Shown here: piece after piece, positions 51,677-62,418 of the stretch | Layout: every line of letters starts with the position of its first letter | How positions within the stretch are numbered: the first letter of the stretch is position 1 | Assembly (NCBI GenBank): GCA_900323505.1 | Contig: OOIN01000002.1 | Span: 62,001-126,000, forward strand | Length of the DNA: 64,000 nucleotides | Direction of reading: 5' to 3' | Origin: Ustilago trichophora | Lineage: Eukaryota > Basidiomycota > Ustilaginomycetes > Ustilaginales > Ustilaginaceae | Position numbers and translations under genes: made by a program | Notes under the pieces: generated by a model | Told to the model about the DNA's origin: nothing | The model's database searches: none | The model's input: the letters and a program-made list of their open reading frames with translations, nothing else

Positions 51677-52537
51677 ATGTCGCTGTTCAAGAAGTTCGAG
51701 CCCAAGCCCGATCTGGGTCCCGCAACCGCCCTCAAATCCTCGGTGCGCAGAGTCATCCGTCAAAAGCTCACCGACCAATACCCCGCCCTCGCCAAGGACG
51801 AAGGCGCCCTCCTCGAAGCAGCATGGCCCAACAAGGCTTCCGTCACCACAGTCAAGTTTGCCCGAGAACATGTACAGATGCTGATCGCAGACAAGCAGGT
51901 GCTCTTCTTCCAGCATTACGACGATTGGTATTTGCCCTCCTTGCGATTGCTGCACAAATGTAAGTGCCACCATCCTCACCCCTCTATGTCCACCAACACA
52001 GAATAGGACTGACCCTTCTTCCCTATCCATTGAATATGCAATGTTTGCGGCGGACTCAGTCCCTGAAATGCTTCCATCGGTACAAGTCGACCGAGGAGCC
52101 ATCAAGTTCGTTCTCTCAGGTGCCAATGTCATGTCGCCAGGCCTGACAAGCGCAGGAGGCAAGTTGCCAGACCCGTCCAAGGGCGAGACGCCGATCAAGA
52201 AAGGGCAGTGTGTCGCCATTCGAGCACAGGGTAAAGATGAGGTTCTGGCGGTTGGCGTCATGCAGATGGACACCGAGGAAGTCAGGAAGACTGGAAAGGG
52301 CATCGCGATAGAAAACATTCATTACCTTGGAGGTGAGTTTCAGCGATAAGCTGCAATATGTCCAGACCCACTTGACCTGTCTTGTCAACGCTTTACTTAC
52401 TCTTGCTCTCCGCTCTGTCCTTTGCCTTTTCCATCCGCTACTCTTGTTTCCACGCTTGGTCGTTTTCTTTTTTCCCCTTCCATGGCTGCTGCTCAACAGA
52501 CGACCTGTGGTTGACGCTGTCCAAGGGTGGCATCTAG
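51677..52537 (+). CDS. TMA20: Translation factor TMA20/MCTS1 (PUA domain), three exons
   Basis: Partner of TMA22/DENR in ribosome recycling and reinitiation. Exons 51677-51959, 52060-52332 and 52500-52537, introns of 100 and 167 nt, total 197 residues. Start [14 protein letters not shown] matches human MCT-1 MFKKFDEKE. The first join gives [37 protein letters not shown], the second [20 protein letters not shown], both family hallmarks (human: [36 protein letters not shown] and IENIHYLNDGLW). The PUA domain covers about 98-185. The last exon codes for only 12 residues and would be missed by ORF search. Confidence 0.94.
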
Positions 52538-52892
52538 GGGCCTGAACAATGTCATAAGCCACAGCTTGAAGTTCAGGCTCGTACCAACTGTTCCTTTTAA
52601 AAAAAAAAATAGTGCACAGTGTGCCATCAACTATCTCAAAACGAGATACCCAGCTCAGAACTCGTCGCTTGTACTCTATTTATTTCAAGACTTTCATGCA
52701 TCGCATTCAAGCCCGCTTCTGCCTCTCTATGTATGTTTGTCAAGCTGACCAGCCCCTTAAATAGGTCATGGTACAGCCAGAGACACTTTTGCTGGTTTGC
52801 AGAGGCGCAGTGATTGTTGCTATTGATGAAAGAAATTTGGTGATAGCCTCGCCTCCACTCCGAACGTGGTTTTTTCAGCCAGCTGTTTACAA

Positions 52893-52948
<56 letters not shown>

Positions 52949-53112
52949 CAAGAAGATTCGGAGGCAGCAGAAGCTGTGTGCTGAATTGTGTTGGTCATCA
53001 AAGAAACGCGGCGCTTAGACCATCATTACATCTTCTCAACCATCTTCTGTTGCATTTTCCTTTCCTTTTACGCTCTCACCACTGGTACACAAGACCTAAG
53101 AAACCTTCAAAA
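52538..53112. promoter_or_regulatory. Promoter region of the NDUFAF6-like gene
   Basis: 575 bp between TMA20 and the next start. Its main feature is the 54-nt poly(T) tract; a smaller A9 run is near 52601-52609. Confidence 0.5.
52895..52948 (+). repeat. Poly(T) tract, 54 nt
   Basis: Uninterrupted T run, the longest in the window, ending about 165 bp before the ATG of the NDUFAF6-like gene. Poly(dT) tracts exclude nucleosomes in fungal promoters; this length is extreme and could be partly a sequencing artefact. Confidence 0.9.
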
Positions 53113-54379
53113 ATGATCGCATCATCATCGAGATGCTCAGCCTCGGTGCTGAGATCTTCTTCGACGCTGCTGCGCACTTCAGCTGCAAGCAGCACCACAG
53201 CACTTGGTCGAGTCGCTCTCGCCACCACTTGCTCCAACCGCACTACTTCTGCTCATCATAGTCAGGCCTCAGCGCCAACAAGACCTATGTCGACAAGCGC
53301 ATCCACCCAACAGGAATCAGGTCCTGCGACAAGAACAGCACCACCAGCATCGACACAGCTCTCGCCATTGCAGTCTCCACGTACATACCTCCTGGAAGAG
53401 CTGGCGAAACGGGATCACCCTTCGTACTTGGCGCATCACTTCTATCCAAAGCATTTACAGACGCACTACGCCGCCATTCGCACCTTCAATGTTGAGATTG
53501 CTGGGCTGAAGGACACTGTGTCGAACGAGCTGCTCGGTAGGATGAGGATGGGATGGTGGAGGGACGCTGTGCAGGGTGCATACCAGGTAGGTCCCGCATA
53601 CATCTGCTCGCCCTTCCTGAAATTGCGCTCAAACTTACATTATCTCTGCTGCCCTTTTTTTGACTCTTTAGAACCGCCCTGCGAAGCACCCAGTCGTGCT
53701 GGCCCTCCGTGACGCATTCCAAGACCCCGCGGTGCGCAACAACGCAGCGGGAGGCATGATGCTCGACCATTTCCTCCGCATCATTGACGTGCGCGAAGCC
53801 GACCTAGCCGACGATTTTCAAGCGCCCACCCTGGCCTCTCTCGAGTCTTACTCTGAAAGCACCTCCTCCCGCCTCCACTATCTCTCACTCAACCTCCTCG
53901 GCGTACGCAGCGATGCGGTAGACGAACTTTTTTCCCACCTCGGCAAAGTTTCCGGCCTCTCCCTTGCCATCTCTAGTATACCTTATCATTCTCATCCTCC
54001 ACCTCACATGCGCAACTCGATCACCAAGGGAGCAAGAAAACTCGTCCTACCCCGAGAATTCGTCCACGAATACAACGTCGTTGAAGAAGATGTCTTCCGC
54101 AACGGACCCAACGCAAACGGGTTCAGAGATGCAGTCTTCGCCCTAGCAACAAGAGCCAACGACTACCTGATCACAGCGAGAAAGATCGTCAAGGATGAAT
54201 TTGCGGGTAAAGTGCCGCAAGCTGTCGTGCCGCCTCTCGCAGGGATCGTTCCGGCAAGGTCGTACCTGGAGCGGCTGGAAAAGGCAGATTTCAACCCATA
54301 CGACGCTTCATTGCAGAGCGGCAAGCACTGGAGACTGCCCTGGGACATGTGGAGGACAAGCCGCAAACGTGCGATCTGA
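53113..54379 (+). CDS. NDUFAF6: Complex I assembly factor NDUFAF6-like (squalene/phytoene synthase fold)
   Basis: Non-catalytic member of the squalene/phytoene synthase superfamily that supports NADH dehydrogenase assembly. Exons 53113-53586 and 53672-54379, 85-nt intron, 393 residues. The first ~85 residues are Ser/Thr/Arg/Ala-rich, a mitochondrial presequence. The join gives LLGRMRMGWWRDAVQGAYQNRPAKHPVVLALRDAF, matching the RM.wWRDa...i......hPv...L pattern. Later blocks FLRIIDVREADL, LESYSESTSSRLHYLSLNLLGV and HLGKVSGLSLAISSIPYH also fit. The Asp-rich DxxxD prenyl-diphosphate motifs of true synthases are absent. Start is the ATG at 53113; upstream codons in frame lie across the poly(T). 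Confidence 0.86.
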
Positions 54380-54622
54380 TTCTGAACCGGGCAAGCATTA
54401 TGTTGTACTTTTTGAATCTTATTCTACATCGGACTGCAATCCTTTCGGTGATGATTCGGATAAACGTCTGGTTGTGATTGGTGATTAGTATATCTGATAG
54501 ACGGAGCCCAAAGCTGACGAGTAAGGACGGCCAATGCTCTCCAGTCTAGTTTTGTGGATAAAAACGAAGTGTCCCAGTGTTGTAACGAGGCCCACAACGG
54601 AACCTGTACTGGCTTGCTTCGA

Positions 54623-55495
54623 TTACTGACGCTTCTTGGCAGCAATCTCTGAGACGAGCTTGTCACCCCAGAAGCCCTTTCCGATGGTCTTGCGACGCTG
54701 CTTCATCATATAGGTGTACATGACGTAGAGACCGGGCCACCAGATGACAAAGAGACCGGCAAAGATGTAGGCTCGGGTGTCCCAAGCGCCGGGATTGGTG
54801 AGAGGGTTGCTCTTGGGGAGGGTAGCAAGGATGCACATGGCCTCAGAGATGGCACCGACGGGGTAGAGGATGTAGAAGGTGGTGTATCGTGCCCAGAGGA
54901 GACCGGAGCCGTCAGCACCGAGAAGCTGGTTGGCATAGAAGGGGTATCGGATGCACTCGGTGATGGCCCAAGCAAGCACCATGGAGGCGTAGAAGGGACT
55001 GGACCAGGCCTGCGAGTATCGCTCGGTGACACCCCAGACCATGAAGAGACGCGAGGCGACCTGGATAGCTGTGGTAGCGACAGGGCTCCTTACCCATCCT
55101 ATGGCGGCGTGTACAACCTCGAGGATGGCAAGCGACTGAACGAGCGCCACGACGGAGCCTACAAAAGTATGCGAATTGGAAGCGCGCTCGAGCAGCTGGG
55201 CGACAGGCTCGGGGAAGAGGTGCGAGTAGGACTTGACGATGCCGATCTTGACGAGACGGAAGCGAGCGAGGATCTCAGCAGCAAATTTGACGGGAGACGA
55301 GAAGGGTTGAGGACCCATGGCGAGGTGCTTGACGAGGGTCGAGAGAACAATGACCCATCCGAAGAAAGAGAGGAAGTTGAAGAAGACGAGGTAGTACTTG
55401 ATGGGAGCGGGAGGGCCACGCTTGGCGGGCTTGGCGGGCTTGGCGGGCTTGGCGGTGGCCGAGGCCTTGTTGCTCTTGGATGCTTTGGGCGGCAT
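54623..55495 (-). CDS. PHS1: Very-long-chain 3-hydroxyacyl-CoA dehydratase
   Basis: ER enzyme that dehydrates 3-hydroxyacyl-CoA in very-long-chain fatty-acid elongation. 290 residues, six predicted helices from residue 33 on. The signature RYTTFYILYPVGAISE contains the catalytic pair Y211 and E218, in the same Y-P-x-G-x-x-S-E spacing as yeast Y149/E156. Other blocks: NSHTFVGSVVALVQSLAILEVVHAAIGWVRS and VTERYSQAWSSPFYASMVLAWAITECIRYPFYA. The C-terminus is -KKRQ, a KKxx ER-retrieval signal. The N-terminus has four Ala-Lys-Pro units from a DNA tandem repeat. Start is the ATG at 55493-55495; an in-frame upstream extension with a hydrophobic leader has no ATG that fits the family. Confidence 0.93.
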   Translation of the reverse strand: MPPKASKSNKASATAKPAKPAKPAKRGPPAPIKYYLVFFNFLSFFGWVIVLSTLVKHLAMGPQPFSSPVKFAAEILARFRLVKIGIVKSYSHLFPEPVAQLLERASNSHTFVGSVVALVQSLAILEVVHAAIGWVRSPVATTAIQVASRLFMVWGVTERYSQAWSSPFYASMVLAWAITECIRYPFYANQLLGADGSGLLWARYTTFYILYPVGAISEAMCILATLPKSNPLTNPGAWDTRAYIFAGLFVIWWPGLYVMYTYMMKQRRKTIGKGFWGDKLVSEIAAKKRQ

Positions 55496-56519
55496 GATGA
55501 TGAGCGAGTATTGAGATGGTGGATGGAGGCAACAAGGATCGGGTCGAGCAGAAAGTGCGGAATAGGAAGACACGAAAAAAACACAGACCAACAACGGCAT
55601 GCACGGGAAGTGTTGCAACCGGCTAAAAATGTAATTGCGAGACGCGACGTTATTTCGATCTTACACCTTTCTTAATACGGGAAAAATCCATAACAATCGT
55701 ACGAGAACACAACCCGAATATGGTCGCACGTTGCAAGCCTAAATTTTGTCTCCAAAGCTTAGAAAGTTCGAAAAAAGGTAAAAAGCCAAGCCAAGCCAAG
55801 CCACTCGTTGGACCTCGGACTCTGGACATTGTCTTTGGAACGTTTCTGCAGATGAAGAGACGGCAAGCGAAATTTCAGAACTCAAAAGCCATGTTGACTG
55901 ACGTATGAGTGGGTTGGGCGGAGAACAAAGAGCGGAGACGCCGAGAAATTTCAAAAAAGTTCGGCACTCTCTTGCCAATCTGCGCAACTTTCTCTGTGTT
56001 GATGGGATCTGATGTGTGATAGCGTTGAAGGATAGCCTAGCACATAGCGTTGGTCTAGACATCTTAGGCTCCTGCGCTGCCCTGAGGCCCCATTGTTGTT
56101 GCTGATCTGCCACTGTATCGGTAGTGTACCCTGATTTTCCCCACTCTCTCTTTTCTCCGCTGTAGTCCTCCCAATCTGTTGATGTTTAGCCACCCGGTTG
56201 AGATCTGATTCAAGGTTTGCGTGTCCTCTTGACGACCCTCTCCTTGACACCCGACTATACTCCCGACTACTCCTTCTCATCTGTACAATCTTTTCCGTTC
56301 AACAGCTTGCTTTTTCCTTGATTCTTCACATCGACGGGATCAGTACTGGTTGCCACTGTGGCCAGCGACCAGCCATCTATCGACCGCTCACATCTAATCG
56401 TCATGATCCTCTAGGGCGGTCTCTATCCACCCGCCATCAATTTTCTTCGACTTTGCCTTCATAAGGCTGTTCGCCTCACCACAGCCCATCGGCAGGTTCG
56501 ACTCTGATCGATCATCATC
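55496..56519. other. Divergent intergenic region, 1.0 kb
   Basis: Promoters of PHS1 (left) and the PAQR gene (right). A short direct repeat GCCAAGCCAAGCCAAGCC is near 55786-55803. Nothing else recognised. Confidence 0.45.
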
Positions 56520-58829
56520 ATGACACCTCGACGACCTTCGCTCGGAACCTCCCGATCGACACCAATGCTCGCATCTTCCACCTCCAAGCGCATTCATGCT
56601 GCCGCTGCACTCAACGGCTCGGCTGTAGTTGATGTGCCCACTCGGCCTTTCAACGTTCGTCGCCGCGTGAGAAGAGCATCTCAGCCTGCAGAGCCATCTC
56701 GAGGATCTCTGCGCTTCCGATACAATGCTCTCAGTGCCGAAGATGCGCTACGAGAGGGATTCAGTAGTGCCACTGCCACCGCCACTGCTACTGATTCGGG
56801 ATCCTCCGATGATGAGTGGGATGCCACTCTCCTCCTCAGCCGCCAACATCAGCAGCCTCTCACCTCGCTCGAGTACCTTGACCTTCCTGCATCTCTGCCC
56901 TATTCGATCGTTTCTCTTCGAGCCCAGCTGCTGTCATACCTCACCGAGCTCGAAGTCAGGGCACGCGCATTCTACTCACAACGCATCTCTGGCGCCTCTG
57001 CATCTGCTCTTGCTGCCCAAGTCACCGAAGCTGGCTCACATGAATCAACAAGAACCAACGACGAGGCTCTCGACACAGCAGCCCCGTTGAACGACGGACA
57101 TTTGGCCGCCTTCTTCCAGCAGCTCGAAGCGATGCGAGACGATCTGCGCAGATTGGTAGCGCTCCTTCCCTCGTATCCGGCATCGGCATCTTCGGCTCTC
57201 GCATCGCGGTCACAATCGCTCGCACAGGATTGGGAGCGTCTTTCTTCCAGCTTCTCTTTCCCCATCAGTCTTGGCAACGGATTGCGAGAGCGCCTGCCTC
57301 GTCTGCCATCCTCGTCTGATGCAGCCAGGCTCAAGGCTGAGCTTCCTTCCCTCCCAACAATGCCTTCGCTTCCACACTTCGACCTCGACTTTGCATCGGT
57401 GCTCGAGCCCCTTTCCACACAATTGCCTAGCCAAGCGTACGCACTTGCTGCAAAAATGCAGGCTCGACTCGAGGCCATTCAGGAGTCAGTGCGCAACATG
57501 GCATGGCGCGACACTTTGCAGAGTGCTGCACACCAAGGGGACAGTGCGACGCTAGCACAGCGGTTCGAGACTAAACTCGTAGATCTTTCCGCACGCACCC
57601 GTTCCCGAGCCAACAGCTTTGCCTCCCGCGCTGGTCATGCAGTCCACGAAGCCGAGGAGAGGCTCTATCAGCTTGCAGTCGAGTTGGCACGCAACGGTCA
57701 AGAGCTCATCCACTACGAGCATCTCCCTGCGTTCTTCCGCAACAACGAACACATCTTGTCCGGCTACCGCTTCATCCCTGTCGAGAACTGGCCAGCGTTG
57801 CTGCGCAGTACGTTCCAGATTCATAATGAGACCGGCAACATCCACACGCATCTGTGGGGCCTGGCTGCCATTGTGCCCCTCTTCTGGCCAAGCAAAGGGT
57901 TGGACGACCAAACCACACCCATGGACAGGTTGGTACAGACCGTCTACCTCTTTGCTGCTGCCAAGTGCTTGACGCTCTCAGTGTCTTGGCATGTCATGGC
58001 GGGCTGTTCGGATCGCAAGTGGTTTGAACGATTCGCTTGCGTCGACTACACCGGCATCGCGTGGCTCGTGGCGGCATCCATCTGGACCACGGTCTACAAC
58101 TGCTTCTATTGTCAGCCCAATCTTGCGCTCTTCTACTCGTTCACAACGCTGCTTGTTGGACTCGCCGGTGCCATTCTACCCTGGGCCGAGTGGTTCAATA
58201 AGCGTGAGAACAAGCACTGGCGCATTGCCGTCTTCCTGACAATGTGTTTTACGGCGCTGGCGCCGTTCTCGCATGCGGCTTTCGAGCATGGTCTCGCAAA
58301 GACGTTTGCTTTCTTCAGCCCTATCTTCCCCTCGCTTGCCTTCTATGTCGGCGGTCTGGTGTTTTACGCAACTCAATTCCCAGAAAGCTGGGCACCCGGT
58401 CGATTCGATACATGGGGCCACTCGCATCAGCTCTGGCACATTGGTATCGTCCTGGCCATCGTCTTCCACTACCGTGCTGCCCTCGTGTTCCACGCCAATC
58501 GCTTCGAGTTTAGCTGCGCCGTTCCCGGTGCTGACATGGCGGCTGGCATGGCTGCTTCAGCGGGTGGCTCCTCGACAACCATCTTTCAGCGCCTGTTTGG
58601 CATGCTGGCCATGATCCAGCCACTGAGCGGGACAGGCAAGGCAGCAGCGACGGTGACCAAACCCATCGACTCGATGTTTGCCAAAGTAGGCGGCATGGAG
58701 GGCATCATTGGTCTCGCTAGAGCCGATAATCAGATCTTGCAGTGGAGGAGGTTGCTCGGCAAGATTGGCAATGGTGCCGTCGGACGTGGATGGGATGCGC
58801 TGGTTGATTGGGCGCAGAACTTTTGGTAA
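56520..58829 (+). CDS. PAQR/hemolysin-III family seven-helix protein, Izh3-like
   Basis: Progestin/adipoQ-receptor family membrane protein, 769 residues. The seven-helix core covers about residues 405-680. Motif A is HYEHLPAFFRNNEHILSGYRFIP; the zinc-ligand region SWHVMAGCSDRKWFERFACVDYTGIAWL carries the conserved S..H...G and D; the last helix has GHSHQLWHIGIVLA with the two His ligands. These proteins control zinc/lipid homeostasis and have ceramidase-like folds. The N-terminal ~400 residues are unusual: a Ser/Arg-rich start, then long amphipathic helices (coiled-coil-like) with SRSQSLAQDWERLSSSFSF and similar. Yeast Izh3 also has an N-terminal extension. First ATG, single exon. Confidence 0.87.
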   Translation: MTPRRPSLGTSRSTPMLASSTSKRIHAAAALNGSAVVDVPTRPFNVRRRVRRASQPAEPSRGSLRFRYNALSAEDALREGFSSATATATATDSGSSDDEWDATLLLSRQHQQPLTSLEYLDLPASLPYSIVSLRAQLLSYLTELEVRARAFYSQRISGASASALAAQVTEAGSHESTRTNDEALDTAAPLNDGHLAAFFQQLEAMRDDLRRLVALLPSYPASASSALASRSQSLAQDWERLSSSFSFPISLGNGLRERLPRLPSSSDAARLKAELPSLPTMPSLPHFDLDFASVLEPLSTQLPSQAYALAAKMQARLEAIQESVRNMAWRDTLQSAAHQGDSATLAQRFETKLVDLSARTRSRANSFASRAGHAVHEAEERLYQLAVELARNGQELIHYEHLPAFFRNNEHILSGYRFIPVENWPALLRSTFQIHNETGNIHTHLWGLAAIVPLFWPSKGLDDQTTPMDRLVQTVYLFAAAKCLTLSVSWHVMAGCSDRKWFERFACVDYTGIAWLVAASIWTTVYNCFYCQPNLALFYSFTTLLVGLAGAILPWAEWFNKRENKHWRIAVFLTMCFTALAPFSHAAFEHGLAKTFAFFSPIFPSLAFYVGGLVFYATQFPESWAPGRFDTWGHSHQLWHIGIVLAIVFHYRAALVFHANRFEFSCAVPGADMAAGMAASAGGSSTTIFQRLFGMLAMIQPLSGTGKAAATVTKPIDSMFAKVGGMEGIIGLARADNQILQWRRLLGKIGNGAVGRGWDALVDWAQNFW

Positions 58830-60424
58830 TCTCTCTTCGTCACACCTCACTTGGAATGTACCTATACCTTTTACGGACTTGCACATGTTCATGACTGCAT
58901 ATCATCACTTGTCATTCAGCACGGTCGTGTGAAATGTGAACAAGATACTCCGAGTTAGCAGAGGAAACAACGTCAAATGGCACAAGAGCATTAGCTTTGA
59001 GTCAAAAACCATTCCGGCAAACCGTCTTTGCCGGCCGGACCCCACGATGTTGGAGGCTTGGCAAAGCTCAAAGAGAAAAGTCTAGCTTTTAGCCTCTGAA
59101 CAAACACAAGGTAAAGTCGCGGAAGCAGCGGCGGCGATGGCTGACAGCTCCGTACTGTATGTGTGTGTGAGCATGATTAAAGAGTGCGGATCATGATTGG
59201 ACTCGAAGCTTTTTTTTTTTTTTTTCTTTTTTTTCTTTCCTGGTGCTTGAGGAATTACGAAGTTGCTCTTCGTAATAGCGTGGTGCAGACGTGCAAAAGG
59301 GCACAGGTTAGAGGGCGAGAGAGAGGGTTGTCCGCTTTTTTCTTGATGCACGATTGCTGCTGTTCTGCATAATTTACTGTACAGACCGGGTGCGGGGAAC
59401 TCTTGACTTCATTACAAAGTCGAACTCGCGTAACTCTTTCCCACACAACACAGCAAGCATTCACTTTGCAATGTGGGGCTAACCATGGCTGTGGAATCGA
59501 TGTCGAACCGCTGCTTTGGCATGACCGTTGTCGAGTTCGACTTTTTTTTTTTTTTTGTTTGTTTCATTTCAGTGTTGTCAGCTGATAGCGATGGAAAGAA
59601 CATGTAACTTGGATAGCACAGTGTCAAACGACAGGAACGCAGAGAGGGCTGCAACCCCAAGGTACGGTAGGGTCGGGGTCGGAAGGTGCAAAGCTTAGGT
59701 GTTTTGGCCCCGCAGAACCAAAAGGAAAAGAGAGAGATAGAGAGAGCGAGTGTGTGTGTGTGAATTTCGTCGGCGACATCGAGCGGAATGGTTCAGCATG
59801 ACCAAGTTGGACGATGGTAATGAAATCTGCCTAGGCGGCGTTGCTTGGTCGCGGTGGAAAGCCGTGTGCTGCCTTGTGTACAGTGCAGGACAGTACATCT
59901 CGCTCGGCTCAACCAAAGCAAGCAAACGAGCGAAGCAGAGGCACGGTTTCGGATACCACGGCTTGAAAAATAGCATCGCCTTCTGCTGCCCTGGTGTTTT
60001 TGTTTCAGCATCGAGGCGTCTCCAATCCGCTTTGCTCGATTGGACGGGCGTTTGGTGGCTTTTGGATGCCGTGACATCCTTCTGGCTGGTCGTCTGTGCG
60101 AGATCCCCCCCGTGACCTCGGAGCTTTGGCTCTTCTCCTACTCCCCGCGTTTTTCTTTTTTTGGTGGCAGCACTGCTGCTATGAAATGGCGCTCCGTCAT
60201 CAGGTGTGGTCCCACTGTGGCTGTACCTGTACGAGTACAAAAGAGCCCCAAGCCTTGATCGTGATTCCACTTGTCTCTGCTCACCCAACTCTCCTTCCCT
60301 TCCGACCATACCGACACCATCACACACCTGTTTGGTGAAAAAGCGCTTTCGTCACCACAGCATACATTCCATCCTTCGACTACCTTCAGAAACCACCTAG
60401 CTACTGAAACAAAGTTTCCCAAAA
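58830..60424. other. Intergenic region, 1.6 kb, with T tracts and short repeats
   Basis: Between two same-strand genes. Contains interrupted poly(T) at 59210-59239 and 59542-59556, a TTACTGTACAG half-palindrome at 59374-59384, GTACAGT near 59878, and a GA/GT dinucleotide run near 59727-59762. No gene recognised. The right end is the promoter of the P450 gene. Confidence 0.45.
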
Positions 60425-62132
60425 ATGGTCGAAACCGACCTCATCCCCCGCGTAGGGGCTGCAGTGCAGTGGGCCATCGAATCGCCCGCTCACATCGCCA
60501 TCACCATAGTTGGAACTGTCATCCTCTTCCACCTCGTGCCCTTCATCACCAACACCGCAATTATCAAGTACCCAGGACCATTCCTGGCCAAGTTTACCGA
60601 CTTTTGGCTCCTCAGGACAGCCATGATTGGACACCGATTCGAGATTGTTCACGAGCAGCACAAGAAGTACGGTGAGTAGCGACGGCAGCTTTCTGGTCTC
60701 TTATGTTTGAGCTCTGCAACGTTTACTGATGAGTTTTGCCGAGTTGCTTTGCTTCCTTGGCGCTGTGCTTGCAGGCAAGTTCGTCCGTGTCGCTCCCAAC
60801 CACGTCTCGATTGCCGACCACGAGGCTTTGCACCCTGTTTACGGTCACGGCACCGGAACCCTCAAGCCTGCCTACTACGATGCATTTGTACCTCCCAAGC
60901 CTTTCCCCCGTGGTCTCTTCAACACCCGCGACCGTGCGGAGCACACACGCAAGCGCAAGATCGTCTCGCACACATTTGCCCCCAAGACCATTGTTGCTTT
61001 TGAACCCTTCATCCGACGTGAGGTTCAGCTTCTTCTCGAGCGATGGGATGAATTTTGCGACAAGGCCGCCAAGACCAACGCCGAAGGCCCTCGCGGCATC
61101 AAAGGTCGTGCATGGCTCGATTCGCTCATGTGGCTCAACTATTTCGCATTCGACACCATCGGCGCCCTTGCCTTTGGTAGCACGTTTGGAATGCTCGAGA
61201 ACGGCGTTGATGAGGCCAAGGTCGAGTATGAGGATGCCAACGGAAACAAAAAGGTCGATTATTGCTCGGCGGTCAAGATCATCAACGAACGAGGAGAATT
61301 TTCGGGCACGATGGGGTTGGCTCCCGAATGGATGCGCCCTTACTTGATCAAGTTGCCTTGGTTTTCGAGAAGGTTGACTTCGGTCAAAAAGTTGACTGGT
61401 ATCGCTCTTGCCCGTGTCAACGATCGTCTGCAAAACGGCTCGGAACGAGAGGACCTGCTCGCCAAGCTCCAATCTGCCAAAGACGACCGTGGAGAACCGA
61501 TGGGCAAAATGGAACTCACCGCAGAGGCACTCACCCAACTCATCGCCGGATCCGATACCACCTCCAACACTGCTTGTGCCATTGTTCACCACCTCACCAC
61601 CCACCCTGACAAGATGCGCAAGCTTCAAGCCGAACTCGACCGCGAACTCGAACACGCCGAGGAAGTACCCCTCGCAAGCGATGTGCAGGAGCTCCCCTAC
61701 CTTCAGGCCGTGCTCAGCGAGTCTTTGCGCTACCACTCTACCTCGGCCATTGGACTGCCTCGTGTCATCCCAGCCGGCGGTGCCACCGTCTGCGGCCAGC
61801 ATTTCCCCGCAGGAACCATTCTCTCTGTCCCCGCTTACACCCTCCACCGCGACAAGTCTGTATTTGGACAAGACGCCGAAGAGTACAACCCCGACCGTTG
61901 GCTCGCTCCCAACGCCAAGAGGGACTTTGAAAAGGCTTTCATCCCCTTCTCCGTCGGTCCTAGGGCTTGTGTAGGAAGAAACGTGGCTATGATGGAATTG
62001 TCCATCTTGATTGCGGCTATCTTCAAGAGGTACGATATCGTACTCGCTGAACCAGACAAGCCATTGGACACGTTCGAGGGCTTTTTGAGGAAGCCGGTGC
62101 AGCTGGATGTTGGTCTGAAGCGTCGCGAGTGA
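60425..62132 (+). CDS. Cytochrome P450, CYP53 family (benzoate 4-hydroxylase)
   Basis: Expected to para-hydroxylate benzoate to 4-hydroxybenzoate, feeding the beta-ketoadipate pathway, as in Aspergillus bphA. Exons 60425-60671 and 60775-62132, 103-nt intron (GTGAGT...TTGCAG), 534 residues. An N-terminal anchor (HIAITIVGTVILFHLVPFI) precedes the segment IKYPGPFLAKFTDFWLLRT. The join gives HKKYGKFVRVAPNHVSIADHEALHPVYGHGTG. The segment RAEHTRKRKIVSHTFAPKTI is strongly typical of CYP53. I-helix AGSDTTSN, ExxR in LSESLRYHS, and heme loop FSVGPRACVGR with Cys481 are all present. No 4-hydroxybenzoate or protocatechuate genes sit beside it. Confidence 0.92.
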
Positions 62133-62418
62133 ACAATTCAGTTTGATGTTTGGCAAAGGGTGACAGATGCTCTACACTGTTTCGGCTCTGGCTTGTATCT
62201 TATCGAATGCTCACAGAATCTAACTTATCCCATCGTGCTCTTGCTCAAAGTCTCATCAAACATCACACGGGCGTTGGTGGAAATGGGATGAGAATGCGTG
62301 GAATGCAGAGTGAAGTGTGATTGTCCATATTTCCAGTAATCAAGTTCGATGCAATCGACCGAGATTAGATTCAATTCCTCCTCCAAAAGATCCTTCCGTA
62401 ATGTTGTTTGACTGCAGC

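Noticed and set aside
60723..62156. 477-codon open frame antisense to the CYP53 gene
   Set aside because: It mirrors the coding strand of a certain P450 gene; long antisense frames are expected with the strong GC3 bias here, and its translation shows no motif.
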